Source of the DNA: Achromobacter denitrificans NBRC 15125
Lineage (GTDB): Bacteria; Pseudomonadota; Gammaproteobacteria; Burkholderiales; Burkholderiaceae_B
NCBI RefSeq assembly: GCF_001571365.1
Contig: NZ_BCTQ01000054.1
Location: 1-35,286 of the forward strand
DNA length: 35,286 nucleotides
Direction: 5' to 3'
Below the pieces are notes generated by a model, which was not told the DNA's origin, did no database searches, and was given only the letters and a program-made list of their open reading frames with translations. The translations under genes and the position numbers were made by a program. Below, one piece after another: positions 23,275 to 31,651 of this stretch. How positions within the stretch are numbered: position 1 is the first letter of the stretch; every line of letters begins with the position of its first letter.

Positions 23275-23302
23275 GGGCGGCGGAGAATTTTTTCCGCCGC
23301 CC
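23275..23302. terminator. Strong hairpin after lysR, possible terminator
   Basis: GGGCGGCGGA (23275-23284) and TCCGCCGCCC (23293-23302) form a perfect 10-bp stem with an 8-nt loop containing six T. No T run follows on the plus strand, so it is not a standard intrinsic terminator, but the place (10 bases after the lysR stop) fits one. A TACAAT hexamer at 23331-23336 may be the -10 box of the next gene. Confidence 0.45.
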
Positions 23303-23418
23303 TGGGTAACACGGGAAACCCCGTAGTAAATACAATCCTTGCGTCCCTCGTATTGCGCGAAACGTCTGTATAGTCCGACAGTCAAAGCCTTACAACGCAC
23401 TTACTGTCGATCCGCTCT

Positions 23419-24507
23419 ATGCAGCCTGTACTACCCGCCTACCTGATCGCCCGTTGGCTTTTGTTGCTCGTGTTGTTGGCGGGGGTGTATTTCCTTAGCG
23501 GCTTCCTGGTCCCCGCCCTGGCGGCGCTGATCATCGGCCTGGCCAGTTGGCCCCTGTACCAACGACTGCTTGCCCGCTGCGGCGGCCGCAACGCGCTCGC
23601 CGCCTCGCTGGCCCTGCTGGTGGTGATCGTCGTGCTGATCGTGCCGATGTCGCTGGCGCTGTCCTACGCCATCAAGGAAGCCAGCGCCTTCTTCGCCTGG
23701 GCCATCGCGGCCAACCGCCATGGCGTGGCCGTGCCAAACTGGATTACGTCGATGCCGGTGGTGGGCGAACGCCTGGGCCAGTACTGGGAGTCCTATATCG
23801 GGCAGCCCCACGCGCTGGGCGCGCTGGTGGAGGCCGTCAGCGGCGAGCACCTGGGCAACATCTACCGCATGGTCCTGGCGGCCACGGGCAATGTGTTCCA
23901 GCTGCTGCTGACCGTGCTGTTCATGCTGATCACGCTGTTCTTCGTCTACAAGGACGGCATCCGCATGGTGGCCCAGCTGGACGTGCTGGGCGAACGCATC
24001 CTGCCCGCGCGCTGGCAGCGCTTCTCGCGCGTGGTGCCGGCCACCATCAACTCCACCGTCACCGGCATGGGCCTGATCGCGCTGGGCGAGGGCGTGGTGC
24101 TGGGGATCGCCTACTGGGTGGCGGGCGTGCCGTCGCCGGTGCTGCTGGGCGTGGTCACGGGCTTCATGGCCCTGATACCGGGCGGCGCGCCGCTGTCGTT
24201 CACCCTGGTGTCGCTGTACCTGGTGGGCTCGGGCCACCTGGTGGCGGGCATCGCCCTGATGGTGTGGGGCAGCGTGGAGCTCTTCATCGTCGACAAGACG
24301 CTGCGCCCGCGCCTGGTGGGAGGCCCCGTCAAGCTGCCGTTCCTGCCCACCTTCTTCGGGCTGGTGGGAGGCGTGAAGACCATGGGCATCGTCGGCCTGT
24401 TCGTCGGCCCCGTGCTGATGGCCCTGCTGGTGGCGGTCTGGCGCGAGTGGGTGCACCACGAAGTCCAGGAGCGCGACGCCGCCCGGCTGAATCCGCCGAC
24501 GCTCTGA
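23419..24507 (+). CDS. AI-2E family (UPF0118/YdiK-like) membrane transporter
   Basis: This 362-aa inner-membrane protein belongs to PF01594. The N-terminal part has two close hydrophobic stretches (about residues 8-45), then a third (60-85), a soluble middle section, and a C-terminal block of four or more spans. The family hallmarks are present: LFFVYKDGIRM near residue 172, the GxGxIALGEGVVLGIAYW-type segment, GFMALIPGGAPL and a late FGLVGGVKTMGIVGLFVGPVLMALL. No strong ribosome site precedes the ATG. Members have been linked to autoinducer-2 export or Na+/H+ exchange; the true substrate is open. It appears to be a single-gene unit, closed by a hairpin directly after the stop. Confidence 0.88.
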   Translation: MQPVLPAYLIARWLLLLVLLAGVYFLSGFLVPALAALIIGLASWPLYQRLLARCGGRNALAASLALLVVIVVLIVPMSLALSYAIKEASAFFAWAIAANRHGVAVPNWITSMPVVGERLGQYWESYIGQPHALGALVEAVSGEHLGNIYRMVLAATGNVFQLLLTVLFMLITLFFVYKDGIRMVAQLDVLGERILPARWQRFSRVVPATINSTVTGMGLIALGEGVVLGIAYWVAGVPSPVLLGVVTGFMALIPGGAPLSFTLVSLYLVGSGHLVAGIALMVWGSVELFIVDKTLRPRLVGGPVKLPFLPTFFGLVGGVKTMGIVGLFVGPVLMALLVAVWREWVHHEVQERDAARLNPPTL

Positions 24508-24529
24508 CGCCGGGCCGGCCGGCGGTTTT
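24508..24529 (+). terminator. Probable intrinsic terminator after the AI-2E family gene
   Basis: CGCCGG (24508-24513) pairs with CCGGCG (24519-24524) around a 5-nt loop and is followed after one G by TTTT. The hairpin begins immediately after the stop codon. The short T run makes it a moderate call. Confidence 0.6.
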
Positions 24530-24629
24530 GGTAATCTAGCCATCCCCGCGTATGCCGGCGCCTGGCCGGCGCGCGCCTGCGCCACGTGCAGACGCTTTGC
24601 AGCTTACGCCGCGGGGTGTGAGGATCGAG

Positions 24630-25394
24630 ATGTCCGGGTTACTGCTTGATGATCAGATAGCCGTCCTGCGCGAGCAGGGATTCGTGGTGCTGCGCCAGTT
24701 CGCGGACCCGGAACGGGTGGCGGCGCTGCGCGCCCTGGCCGAACGCCACCTGCGCGAGCACGTGGCGCCCATCGAATACGAAGCCGACCTGCGCTATCCC
24801 GGCGCGCCGGAGTCCCGCGCCGCCGAGGGCGGCCTCACGGTCAGGCGCCTGCTGGGCGCGTACGCCCGCGACCCGCTGTTCGCCCAATGGGCCACGGACC
24901 CGCGCATCGGGCAGTGGCTGGCGCGCTACTTCGGCGAGAAGCCGGTGCTGTCCACCGTGCACCACAATTGCGTCATGACCAAGCATCCCGCCTACGGCAG
25001 CCTGACGGGCTGGCACCAGGACATCCGCTATTGGTCGTTTTCCGATACCGACCTGGTGTCCTGTTGGCTGGCGCTGGGATCGGAGACGCCGGCCAACGGC
25101 GGGCTGTCCTTCATCCCGGGCTCGCACGCGGCCGCCTACCGGCCCGAACAATTCGACGCGCAGAAATTCTTCCGCGACGACGCGCCCGAGAATGCCGAAT
25201 GGATCGCCCGCGCGGTCAGCCCCGAACTGCAGGCGGGCGACGTGGTGTTCTTCCATTGCCGCACCCTGCACGCGGCGCCGGGCAACAGCAGCGACCGCGT
25301 GAAGTTGTCGGTGGTGCATACCTACCACCCGCAATCCTGCCACCCCGTGCCGGGCACCCGCTCCGCGTCGCAACCGGGCGTACCCTTGGAGTAG
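24630..25394 (+). CDS. Phytanoyl-CoA dioxygenase (PhyH) family Fe(II)/2-oxoglutarate oxygenase
   Basis: This 254-aa non-haem iron oxygenase starts at the ATG at 24630 (MSGLLLDDQIAVLREQGFVV). AGGA lies 9 bases upstream, and the 26 extra in-frame codons ahead are GC-rich filler. The iron triad is readable: H129 and D131 in GWHQDIRYW and H214 in RTLHAAPGN. R223 (SDRVKLS) is placed to bind 2-oxoglutarate. LALGSETPANGGLSFIPGSH is also typical of the family. It should couple 2-oxoglutarate oxidation to hydroxylation of a small molecule in the cytoplasm. The substrate is unknown; relatives act on acyl-CoAs, ectoine and various acids. The next gene, 147 bases on, is an IclR regulator, which may or may not control it. 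Confidence 0.88.
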   Translation: MSGLLLDDQIAVLREQGFVVLRQFADPERVAALRALAERHLREHVAPIEYEADLRYPGAPESRAAEGGLTVRRLLGAYARDPLFAQWATDPRIGQWLARYFGEKPVLSTVHHNCVMTKHPAYGSLTGWHQDIRYWSFSDTDLVSCWLALGSETPANGGLSFIPGSHAAAYRPEQFDAQKFFRDDAPENAEWIARAVSPELQAGDVVFFHCRTLHAAPGNSSDRVKLSVVHTYHPQSCHPVPGTRSASQPGVPLE

Positions 25395-25541
25395 CCGGCG
25401 GGGCCAGCCAAATCGATTGGTATCTGCTATTAATAATTGAATTACAATTAATATCAGCGCACTGCGCATGGTTGGACCGGCCTCGTCCCGCCATGCGCCG
25501 TTTTCCGCGCCGCATCCCAGAACTCGAAAAGGCTGTTTCCT
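25395..25541 (+). promoter_or_regulatory. Promoter/operator region of the IclR regulator gene
   Basis: The 147-base gap holds a patch of very A/T-rich DNA (25411-25456) in a GC-rich setting. It contains the perfect dyad TAATTG-N5-CAATTA at 25434-25450, overlapping a TACAAT (25443-25448) that could serve as a -10 box. IclR proteins often bind short dyads over their own promoter. A related A/T-rich motif appears twice in the 33.1-33.3 kb divergent region. The last part, about 25460-25541, is GC-rich leader. Confidence 0.5.
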
Positions 25542-26369
25542 GTGCGCACTCCACCCCTCGCCGACACGGAAAAAACGCAGGCGACGACCGAGACCCGGTC
25601 TTCGCTCTTCGTAGGCTCCACCGAAAAGGCCTTCCAGGTCCTGCACGCGTTCGATGGCCCCAAGCGCCACATGACCCTGGCGGACATCGCCCGCGCCTCC
25701 GGCCTGGACCGCAGCGCCACGCAGCGCCTGGTCTACACGCTGGAAACGCTGGGCTACCTGCGCCGCATCCCCGACACCCGCAACTACGGGCTGACGCCGA
25801 AGGTGCTGCAGTTTTCGTACAACTACGTGCGCGCCAACGAACTCATCGACAAGGCCTCGCCCTATCTGCTGGACATCAGCCGCACGCTCGGCGAAACCAC
25901 CAACCTGCAGGAACTGGACGGCCACGAGATCGTCTTCGTGGCGCGCTTCCCCGGCCATCACCTGGTCAACGTCGACATTGCCGTGGGCAGCCGGCTTCCC
26001 GCCTATTTCACGGCCTCGGGCACCGCGATCCTGTCGCGCCTGTCCGACGAGCAGCGCCGCGAAATCCTGGCGCAGACGCGGCTGGAGGCGATCACGCCCT
26101 ATACCGAGATCAACCCGGAGAAACTGCTGGAACGCGTCCGGCGCGTGGCGGAGAAGGGTTACGCGATCATCGTGAACGAGACGGTGCTGGGCGACATCTC
26201 TGTCGCGGCGCCGGTCATCGATCATCGGGGGCTGGCGGTGGCCGCGATCAATATTGCGGTGCCGACGACGCGGTGGACGGTGGCGAGGGTCGAGGCTGAG
26301 TTGGCGCCGCATGTGCAGGTGGCGGCGACTTCGATTTCGAAGTCGAAGTTTTCGGGGTATTCGAGGTAG
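25542..26369 (+). CDS. IclR-family transcriptional regulator
   Basis: This 275-aa IclR-type regulator has an N-terminal winged helix-turn-helix at residues about 25-85. Its elements are VGSTEKAFQVLHAFDGPKRH, LADIARASGLDRSATQRLVY and LETLGYLRRIPDTRNYGLTP. An effector domain of the usual GAF-like fold runs from about 100 to 260, with VFVARFPGHHLVNVDIAVGSRLP and AYFTASGTAILSRL near its start and AVAAINIAVPTTRWT near its end. It starts at GTG 25542; no better ATG lies within the domain's upstream part. The targets are unknown. Shared A/T-rich motifs suggest the 2-hydroxyacid/ABC operon at 26.7-34.5 kb as a candidate regulon, with a 2-hydroxy or 2-oxo acid as possible effector. Confidence 0.9.
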   Translation: MRTPPLADTEKTQATTETRSSLFVGSTEKAFQVLHAFDGPKRHMTLADIARASGLDRSATQRLVYTLETLGYLRRIPDTRNYGLTPKVLQFSYNYVRANELIDKASPYLLDISRTLGETTNLQELDGHEIVFVARFPGHHLVNVDIAVGSRLPAYFTASGTAILSRLSDEQRREILAQTRLEAITPYTEINPEKLLERVRRVAEKGYAIIVNETVLGDISVAAPVIDHRGLAVAAINIAVPTTRWTVARVEAELAPHVQVAATSISKSKFSGYSR

Positions 26370-26710
26370 GGGTTCGCCCGTCGTCGCGGACGCCACGGCC
26401 GCTCGCGCCCCGGGCATACGCGGGTTTGGGCGTCGAAACGGTGATCCGTAGGATGGGTGTAGCGCGAGATCGCCGGCACAGGAACACCGGCGCCAAGCGC
26501 GCGTAACCCATCACCGCAACGCACACATCCATGATGGGTTACGTGCGATGAACGCCCGTGTTCGCGGGTAGACCCGGACGCACTTCACCCATCCTACGCG
26601 TTACACCGACGCAAGACGCCGTAAGCCCCCAAAGGCCCCCGCGCGGCCGGCCTGGGGGGCGGGCGTTTCAAGGACCAGCCCATCGCCCCAAGGAACGACC
26701 GCTCTCGCCC
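26370..26710. other. Non-coding stretch with palindromic repeat copy 2 and GC-rich hairpin potential
   Basis: The 341 bases between convergent iclR and the DapA-like gene hold no convincing gene. They contain repeat copy 2 (26447-26598). Beyond it, C-runs and G-runs at about 26625-26665 could form a GC-rich stem after the DapA-like stop on the minus strand, though no T run follows. The remaining bases (26370-26446) show nothing I can name. Confidence 0.6.
26447..26598. repeat. Nested palindromic repeat element, copy 2
   Basis: The outer arms CGTAGGATGGGTG (26447-26459) and its exact complement (26586-26598) enclose inner arms CGTAACCCATCA (26502-26513) and TGATGGGTTACG (26532-26543), both perfect. 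The layout and words (GTAGGATGGGT ends followed by AGCGCGAGA, inner AACCCAT) match copy 1 at 413-593, although the sequences between differ. This makes it a diverged dispersed family rather than a recent duplication. Confidence 0.75.
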
Positions 26711-27616
26711 TTAAGCAACCCCTTCAAACTCCCGAAGCAAAGGAACCAGCTCCGCCCGTAACGCTGCCTGCAGGCCGTCGGCGGGCGCCACCAGCGGATC
26801 CAGCACCTCGGGCGCATCCACGCCGATCAAATCCATCACGGACTTCATCGGCCCCGGATTCGTTTCTGCGAACGCCAGGTTCATCAAGGGAATCAGGCGG
26901 CGATGAAGTTCCATCGACTCCCGCGTGCGTCCCTCGGACGCCAGCTCGTAGACCTTGCGCCAGGCCGTGGGCAGCAGGCTGGCCGTCACCACGATGCCGC
27001 CGCGCGCGCCCGCGGCCAGGTGCACGGGCAGCAGCGTGTCTTCGCCGCTGAACACCGCGAAAGAGTCGTCCACGCCCGCCACGGTGCGCAGGAAATGGTA
27101 CATGTCCGTGTTGCACGCCTTCATGCCGATGATGTTCTCGTGGCGCGAGAGTTCGTGCAGCACCTCGGGCGCGATCGCGATGCGGGTGCGGTACGGAATT
27201 TCGTAAATCATCACGGGCAGGGGCGAGGCGTCGGCATAGCGCAGGAAATACTCGCGGATGCCGGCCTGCGTGGGCGTGGTGTAGTAGGGGGTCAGCACCA
27301 TCAGCGCGTCGGCGCCGGCGTCGGCGAACTCCTGGCCGGCCTGGAGCGCGTCGTGGAAGCCGGGGTCCAGCACGCCGGGGATCACCGGCACGCGGCCCTG
27401 CACCGCGTCCACCGTCAGCTTGCACATGCGGATGCGCTCGGCGCGCGCCAGGGCGCCGTACTCGCCGGTGCCGCCCAGCGGCACGATGCCGTCGATGCCC
27501 TGCTTGAGCAGGTAGGCGATCAGGGCCTGCGCGGCCGGGACATTGATGCTGTCGTCGGCGTTGACGGGGGTGGGAATGGCGGGAAAGACTCCGCGCAGTT
27601 GGGTTGCGTTCAACAT
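26711..27616 (-). CDS. DapA-superfamily (DHDPS/NAL) class I aldolase or lyase
   Basis: This 301-aa TIM-barrel lyase forms a Schiff base with a 2-oxo acid. Lys166 (IIGMKACNT) is the Schiff-base residue, Tyr138 (MIYEIPYRT) the catalytic Tyr, and Arg143 the following Arg. YYTTPTQAGIREYF at about 111-124 gives the second Tyr. The usual GTTGE(S/T) loop reads GGTGEYGAL here (48-55), so one Thr and the Ser of biosynthetic dihydrodipicolinate synthase are changed. Together with the catabolic/transport neighbours, this argues against a lysine-pathway role. It is the last gene of a five-gene operon, 33 bases after the fused permease. A 2-oxo-acid aldolase or dehydratase acting on the product of the hydroxyacid dehydrogenases is a fair inference. 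Confidence 0.85.
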   Translation of the reverse strand: MLNATQLRGVFPAIPTPVNADDSINVPAAQALIAYLLKQGIDGIVPLGGTGEYGALARAERIRMCKLTVDAVQGRVPVIPGVLDPGFHDALQAGQEFADAGADALMVLTPYYTTPTQAGIREYFLRYADASPLPVMIYEIPYRTRIAIAPEVLHELSRHENIIGMKACNTDMYHFLRTVAGVDDSFAVFSGEDTLLPVHLAAGARGGIVVTASLLPTAWRKVYELASEGRTRESMELHRRLIPLMNLAFAETNPGPMKSVMDLIGVDAPEVLDPLVAPADGLQAALRAELVPLLREFEGVA

Positions 27617-27649
27617 GAAACGTATCCTATGAGGTGAAACGGGCGCGGA

Positions 27650-29425
27650 TCAGCCGGCCAGGCTGCGGCGGCGCAGCCGGTCAGCCAGCCAGATCAGCGC
27701 GGCAATGAAGAGAAAAAGGCAGGTGGAGACGGCCGCGATCACCGGAGAGATCTGCAAGGTCACCTCGTCCCAGAACTGCTTGGGCAGCGTGGCGTTCAGG
27801 CCGCCCGACGCGAACAGCGCGATGGTCAGCTCGTCGAAGGACGTGGCGAACGCGAACAGGAACGACGACATCAGCCCCGCGCCCAGGATCGGGAACGTCA
27901 CGAAGCGCAGCGTGGCCCAGGGGCCCGCGCCCAGGCTTTGCGCGGCCAGGTCCAGGCGCGTGTCGTAGTTGCGCAGCACCGCCATCATGGTGATCACCAC
28001 GTACGGAACGGCCACCACCGTGTGCGCCAGGATCAGGCCGATGGTCGAGCCGACCAGGCCCACGCGGGCGAAGAAATAGAACATGCCCACGGCGATGATC
28101 ATGCGCGGCACCACGATGGGCGACAGCACGAAGGCCAGCATGGCCGACTTGCCGCGCATGTTGGCGCGCACCAGCAGGAAGGCGGCCGGCGTGCCGATGA
28201 GCATGGCCAGCAGCCCCGTGCCCACGCCCACGATGAGCGAGCGCGTGATCGCCTGCATCCACACGGGCGAGGTGAACATCTGCTCGTACCATTGCAGCGA
28301 GAAGCCCTTGGGCGGCCAGGTCAGGCCCGAGCCGGAATCGAACGACAGCGGGATCATCAGGAAAGCGGGCGCGGAGAGGAAAGCCAGCACCAGCAGCACG
28401 ATCCACCACAGCGTGCGCGATTGCCCGGTGCCCGACACCGAGCGCCGCAGGCGCTTGGGCAGCAGGCCGAACAGCCGGTCCGAGATCTCGGCCAGCATCG
28501 TCAGCACGGCGTCGCCGACGCGGCGGCCCAGGCCTTCCCGGCCCGATGCCCGCACCCGGGTGGAGGCGGCGCCCGTCATCGTGGACAGCCCCAGCACCTT
28601 GTCGTAGATCGCGAACACCACCAGCACCACGACCAGCAGCAGCACCGACACGGCGCCGGCGAACTCCCAGTTCATGGTCTGCTGGACCTGGTCGATGATG
28701 ATCTGCGTGATCATCGTTTCCTTGCGCCCGCCCAGCAGCGCGGGCGTGATGAAGAAGCCGATGGCGGTCACGAACACCATGATGGCGGCGGCCGCCACGC
28801 CCGGCATCGACAAGGGGAAATAGATCTTCCAGAAGGCCGTGCCGGGACGCGCGCCCAGGGTGGAGGCGGCCCGCGGCAGGTTGCGGTCGATGTTCTCCAT
28901 GACCGACAGCATCGTCAGCACCGCCAGCGGCATCAGCGCGTGCACCATGCCCACCAGCACGCTGCCGAAGTTGTAGAGCAGGTTGGCGGGCGCATCCAGG
29001 ATGCCCAGCGCCTGCAGCAGCTGGTTGACCACGCCGTTGCGGCCCAGCAGCACCACCCAGGCGAAGGTCCGCACCAGGAAGCTGGTCCAGAACGACAGCA
29101 GCACCCAGAACAGGAGCGAGGTCTTGCGGCGGGCCGAGAGGCTGGAGATCAGATAGGCCACCGGGTAGCCGGCGACCACCGAGAAGAACGTCGTCCACAG
29201 CGAGATCTTCAGCGTGATCAGCAGCACGTTCACGTACACGGACGATTCGAACAGCCGGTGATACTGCGTCAGCGAGAAACCCTGTTCGCCGAACACGCTC
29301 AACAGCAGCAGCTGGCCCACCGGGTAGATGAGCAGCACCAGAAGCAGCGCCACCAGGGGCGCCGCCATCAGGAAATGGCGGCGCCCCTGGCTCATGCGCT
29401 TGCGGGGAGGGGCGAGAGTCGTCAT
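27650..29425 (-). CDS. Fused two-domain ABC permease (PotB-PotC/spermidine-putrescine or Fe-type)
   Basis: This single 591-aa chain contains two complete BPD_transp_1 domains, about residues 15-290 and 335-585. Each has six or so membrane spans and its own ATPase-contact (EAA) loop: AASTLGARPGTAFWKIYFPLS in the first and AQSLGAGPWATLRFVTFPIL in the second. A charged linker (about 290-330, with RASGREGLGRRVGD and PKRLRRSVSGT) joins them. In most Pot-type systems these are two genes, so this is a natural fusion. The frame is continuous with no sign of an assembly break. The gene starts 4 bases after the ATPase stop, and the ribosome site (GGAG) overlaps that gene's end, so the two are translationally coupled. 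Confidence 0.92.
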   Translation of the reverse strand: MTTLAPPRKRMSQGRRHFLMAAPLVALLLVLLIYPVGQLLLLSVFGEQGFSLTQYHRLFESSVYVNVLLITLKISLWTTFFSVVAGYPVAYLISSLSARRKTSLLFWVLLSFWTSFLVRTFAWVVLLGRNGVVNQLLQALGILDAPANLLYNFGSVLVGMVHALMPLAVLTMLSVMENIDRNLPRAASTLGARPGTAFWKIYFPLSMPGVAAAAIMVFVTAIGFFITPALLGGRKETMITQIIIDQVQQTMNWEFAGAVSVLLLVVVLVVFAIYDKVLGLSTMTGAASTRVRASGREGLGRRVGDAVLTMLAEISDRLFGLLPKRLRRSVSGTGQSRTLWWIVLLVLAFLSAPAFLMIPLSFDSGSGLTWPPKGFSLQWYEQMFTSPVWMQAITRSLIVGVGTGLLAMLIGTPAAFLLVRANMRGKSAMLAFVLSPIVVPRMIIAVGMFYFFARVGLVGSTIGLILAHTVVAVPYVVITMMAVLRNYDTRLDLAAQSLGAGPWATLRFVTFPILGAGLMSSFLFAFATSFDELTIALFASGGLNATLPKQFWDEVTLQISPVIAAVSTCLFLFIAALIWLADRLRRRSLAG

Positions 29426-29429
29426 GCGC

Positions 29430-30518
29430 TTACTCCGGGATGGCGACGGCGTCGGCGGCCTGCCAGCTGACCGACAGGGATTGGCCGATGGCGTAGTGCT
29501 CGGCCTGGCGCTGCGTGGGGTAGGCGACCACGATGGGCTCGGCGTCCGCCACGCCCGTATCCAGGTAGAGCTTGGTCAGGCTGCCGGTGACCATCACGTC
29601 CAGCAGCTTGCCCGTCAGAGACGGGCCGGCTTCGCGGGCCGCTTCGACGCGCAGGTTCTGCGGGCGCAACATCAGCGTGACCTTCTGGCCGGCGCGCACG
29701 GGGGCGCCGTTGGACAGGGCCTGCCCGGTCACGCCCTGGCGCTCCAGCCCGACCGTGAGCGTCTCGCCGTCGACCGAGGAAACCACGCCGCGCAGCAGAT
29801 TGGATTCGCCCAGGAAATCGGCCACGAACAGGGTGCGCGGGCGGAAGTACAGATCCGCCGGCGTGCCCAGCTGTTCGATCGCGCCGCCGTTCATCAGGCA
29901 GATGCGGTCGGACATGGTCATCGCCTCTTCCTGGTCGTGGGTCACGTAGACGATGGTGGTGCCCAGCTCGCGGTGGATGCGCTTGATCTCCAGCTGCATC
30001 TGGTCGCGCAGCTTCTTGTCCAGCGCGCCCAGCGGCTCGTCCATGAGGATGATCGCGGGGCGGTAGACCATGCAGCGGGCAAGCGCGATGCGCTGCTGCT
30101 GGCCCCCGGACAGCTCGCGCGGCAGCCGCGCCGCCACGTGGGGCAGGCGCACCATCTCCAGGGCCTCCATCGCGCGGCGGCGGGCCTCGGCCGCCGGCAC
30201 CTTGCGCATCTTCAGCGGGAACGCGATGTTCTCTTCGATGCTCATGTGCGGAAACAGCGCGTAGTTCTGGAACACCATGCCGATGTCGCGCTCGTAAGGC
30301 GCGCCGTAGGTCACGTCCGCGCCGTCGATCAGCACGCGGCCTTCGTCGGGCTGGGCCAGCCCGGCGATCAGGCTCAGCAGGGTGGTCTTGCCCGAGCCGG
30401 AGGGGCCCAGAAGGGTCAGGAATTCGCCGCGGGCGACGTCCAGGTGCGTGGGCGCCAGCGCGACGAAGTCGCCGTAGCGTTTGCCCAGGCCCGAGATTTG
30501 CAGATTGGAGGAAGACAT
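29430..30518 (-). CDS. ABC transporter ATPase (PotA-like, with TOBE domain)
   Basis: This 362-aa ATPase drives the importer with the fused permease. Walker A GPSGSGKT lies at 38-45, the Q-loop in MVFQNYALFPHM (81-92), the signature LSGGQQQR at 136-143 and Walker B IILMDEP at 156-162. The switch His is in VYVTHDQEEA. After about residue 240 a regulatory TOBE-type domain follows (ESNLLRGVVSSVDGE and VTLMLRPQNLRVEA). This is the build of polyamine/Fe3+/sulfonate-type ATPases (PotA, FbpC). The binding protein is 20 bases upstream and the permease 4 bases downstream. The transported substrate is not shown by this subunit. Confidence 0.93.
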   Translation of the reverse strand: MSSSNLQISGLGKRYGDFVALAPTHLDVARGEFLTLLGPSGSGKTTLLSLIAGLAQPDEGRVLIDGADVTYGAPYERDIGMVFQNYALFPHMSIEENIAFPLKMRKVPAAEARRRAMEALEMVRLPHVAARLPRELSGGQQQRIALARCMVYRPAIILMDEPLGALDKKLRDQMQLEIKRIHRELGTTIVYVTHDQEEAMTMSDRICLMNGGAIEQLGTPADLYFRPRTLFVADFLGESNLLRGVVSSVDGETLTVGLERQGVTGQALSNGAPVRAGQKVTLMLRPQNLRVEAAREAGPSLTGKLLDVMVTGSLTKLYLDTGVADAEPIVVAYPTQRQAEHYAIGQSLSVSWQAADAVAIPE

Positions 30519-30538
30519 GGTGATCGACGAGAAAGGAG

Positions 30539-31621
30539 TTACTTCAGGACCCAGCCGTTGAAACGCTCAAGCACGTCGCGCTGCTTGTCCAGCCAGTAGG
30601 CGGCGTTGATGTGCAGGCCCGTCTTGATGTTGTCGGGATGGGTCGGGCAATTGCGGGCGACGTCGGCCTTGATGTAGTCGAAGGCGGCGGGCTGCGTCAC
30701 GCCGGCGGCGAAGTACTCGACCAGCGCGGCCTGGCGCTTGGGATCGGAGGCGAACTTGATGAACTCGCGGCAGGCGTCGGCGTTCGGCGTGCCCTTGAGG
30801 ATCGACCAGTTGTCGCAGCCCCAGATGTTCTGGTCCCAGACGATCTGCACCGGCGCGCCGTTGGCGATCGCGGATTGCGCGCGCGAAACCCAGGTGGCGA
30901 TCATGTCGACCTCGCCCGAGCCCAGCATCTGCTCGACCTGGGCGCCGGTGTTCCACCACACGTCGACCGCCGGCTTGATCTTGTCCAGGCTGGCCAGCGC
31001 GCGGTCGATGTCGCAGGGATAGACCTTGTCGGTCGGCACGCCGTCGGCCATCAGCGCTTCTTCGATCGTGTCGAACGGATGCTTGCGCAGGCCGCGGCGG
31101 CCGGGGATGTTCTTCACGTCCCAGAAGTCCGCCCACGAGGCGGGCGCGCGGCGGCCCTTGAAGGCGTCGGTGCGATAGGCCAGGACCGTGGTGTAGACGT
31201 TGTTCCCCACGCCGTAGGGCGACATGTACTGCTTGGGGATGGTGGCCACCACGGGGTCGGATTCGAGGCCGTGCTTCTCCAGGTATACCTTGCCGCCTTC
31301 GGTCAGCATCAGGATGGCGGGCTGGCTGATCTTGGCCATGTCCCAGGTGTAGTTGCCGGTGTCCACCATGCTGCGGATCTGCGCGGTGGGCTCGGCGTTG
31401 GCCTGCACGCCCACCACCTGGATGCCGGTGGCTTCCGAGAACGGCTTGTAGAACACGGCGCCATAGGCCTTGCTGTAGATGCCGCCGTCGTCGCGCACGA
31501 CGATGCGCTTGGAGGCCGCGCGCGACGGCGTCCAGATCATGGGCATGGCCAGGGCGGCGGCGCCGGCGGCCACGGTCTTGAGCGCGTTGCGGCGCGAGGC
31601 GTTATGGGAGGTCGGTTTCAT
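30539..31621 (-). CDS. PotD-like periplasmic binding protein with Tat-type signal
   Basis: This 360-aa type II solute-binding protein starts MKPTSHNASRRNALKTVAAG. SRRNALK (R10, R11) resembles the twin-arginine export motif, with Ala where Phe is usual, followed by a mild hydrophobic stretch and a likely cut after SRAA. The mature part opens KRIVVRDDGGIYSKAYGAVFYKPF and later has VDVWWNTGAQVEQMLGSGEVDM, as in PotD/Fe-type binding proteins. TAGGAG precedes the ATG. It sits between the FAD-linked hydroxyacid dehydrogenase and the ATPase gene in one operon. The substrate is unknown; a hydroxy acid or sugar acid is inferred from the enzymes around it. Confidence 0.88.
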   Translation of the reverse strand: MKPTSHNASRRNALKTVAAGAAALAMPMIWTPSRAASKRIVVRDDGGIYSKAYGAVFYKPFSEATGIQVVGVQANAEPTAQIRSMVDTGNYTWDMAKISQPAILMLTEGGKVYLEKHGLESDPVVATIPKQYMSPYGVGNNVYTTVLAYRTDAFKGRRAPASWADFWDVKNIPGRRGLRKHPFDTIEEALMADGVPTDKVYPCDIDRALASLDKIKPAVDVWWNTGAQVEQMLGSGEVDMIATWVSRAQSAIANGAPVQIVWDQNIWGCDNWSILKGTPNADACREFIKFASDPKRQAALVEYFAAGVTQPAAFDYIKADVARNCPTHPDNIKTGLHINAAYWLDKQRDVLERFNGWVLK

Positions 31622-31651
31622 TGAGGGCTCCTACGGATCGAGAACGACGGC

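Noticed and set aside
23331..23336. TACAAT as a fourth copy of the IclR-type motif
   Set aside because: Only about ten bases match the other sites and the flanks differ; a plain -10 box is a simpler reading.
26711..27616. Biosynthetic dihydrodipicolinate synthase (dapA)
   Set aside because: The GTTGE loop is changed and the gene is the last of a transport/oxidation operon, not a lysine-pathway context.
27650..29425. Permease fusion as an assembly or frameshift artefact
   Set aside because: The frame is continuous through a plausible charged linker, and both start and stop fit the neighbouring genes.
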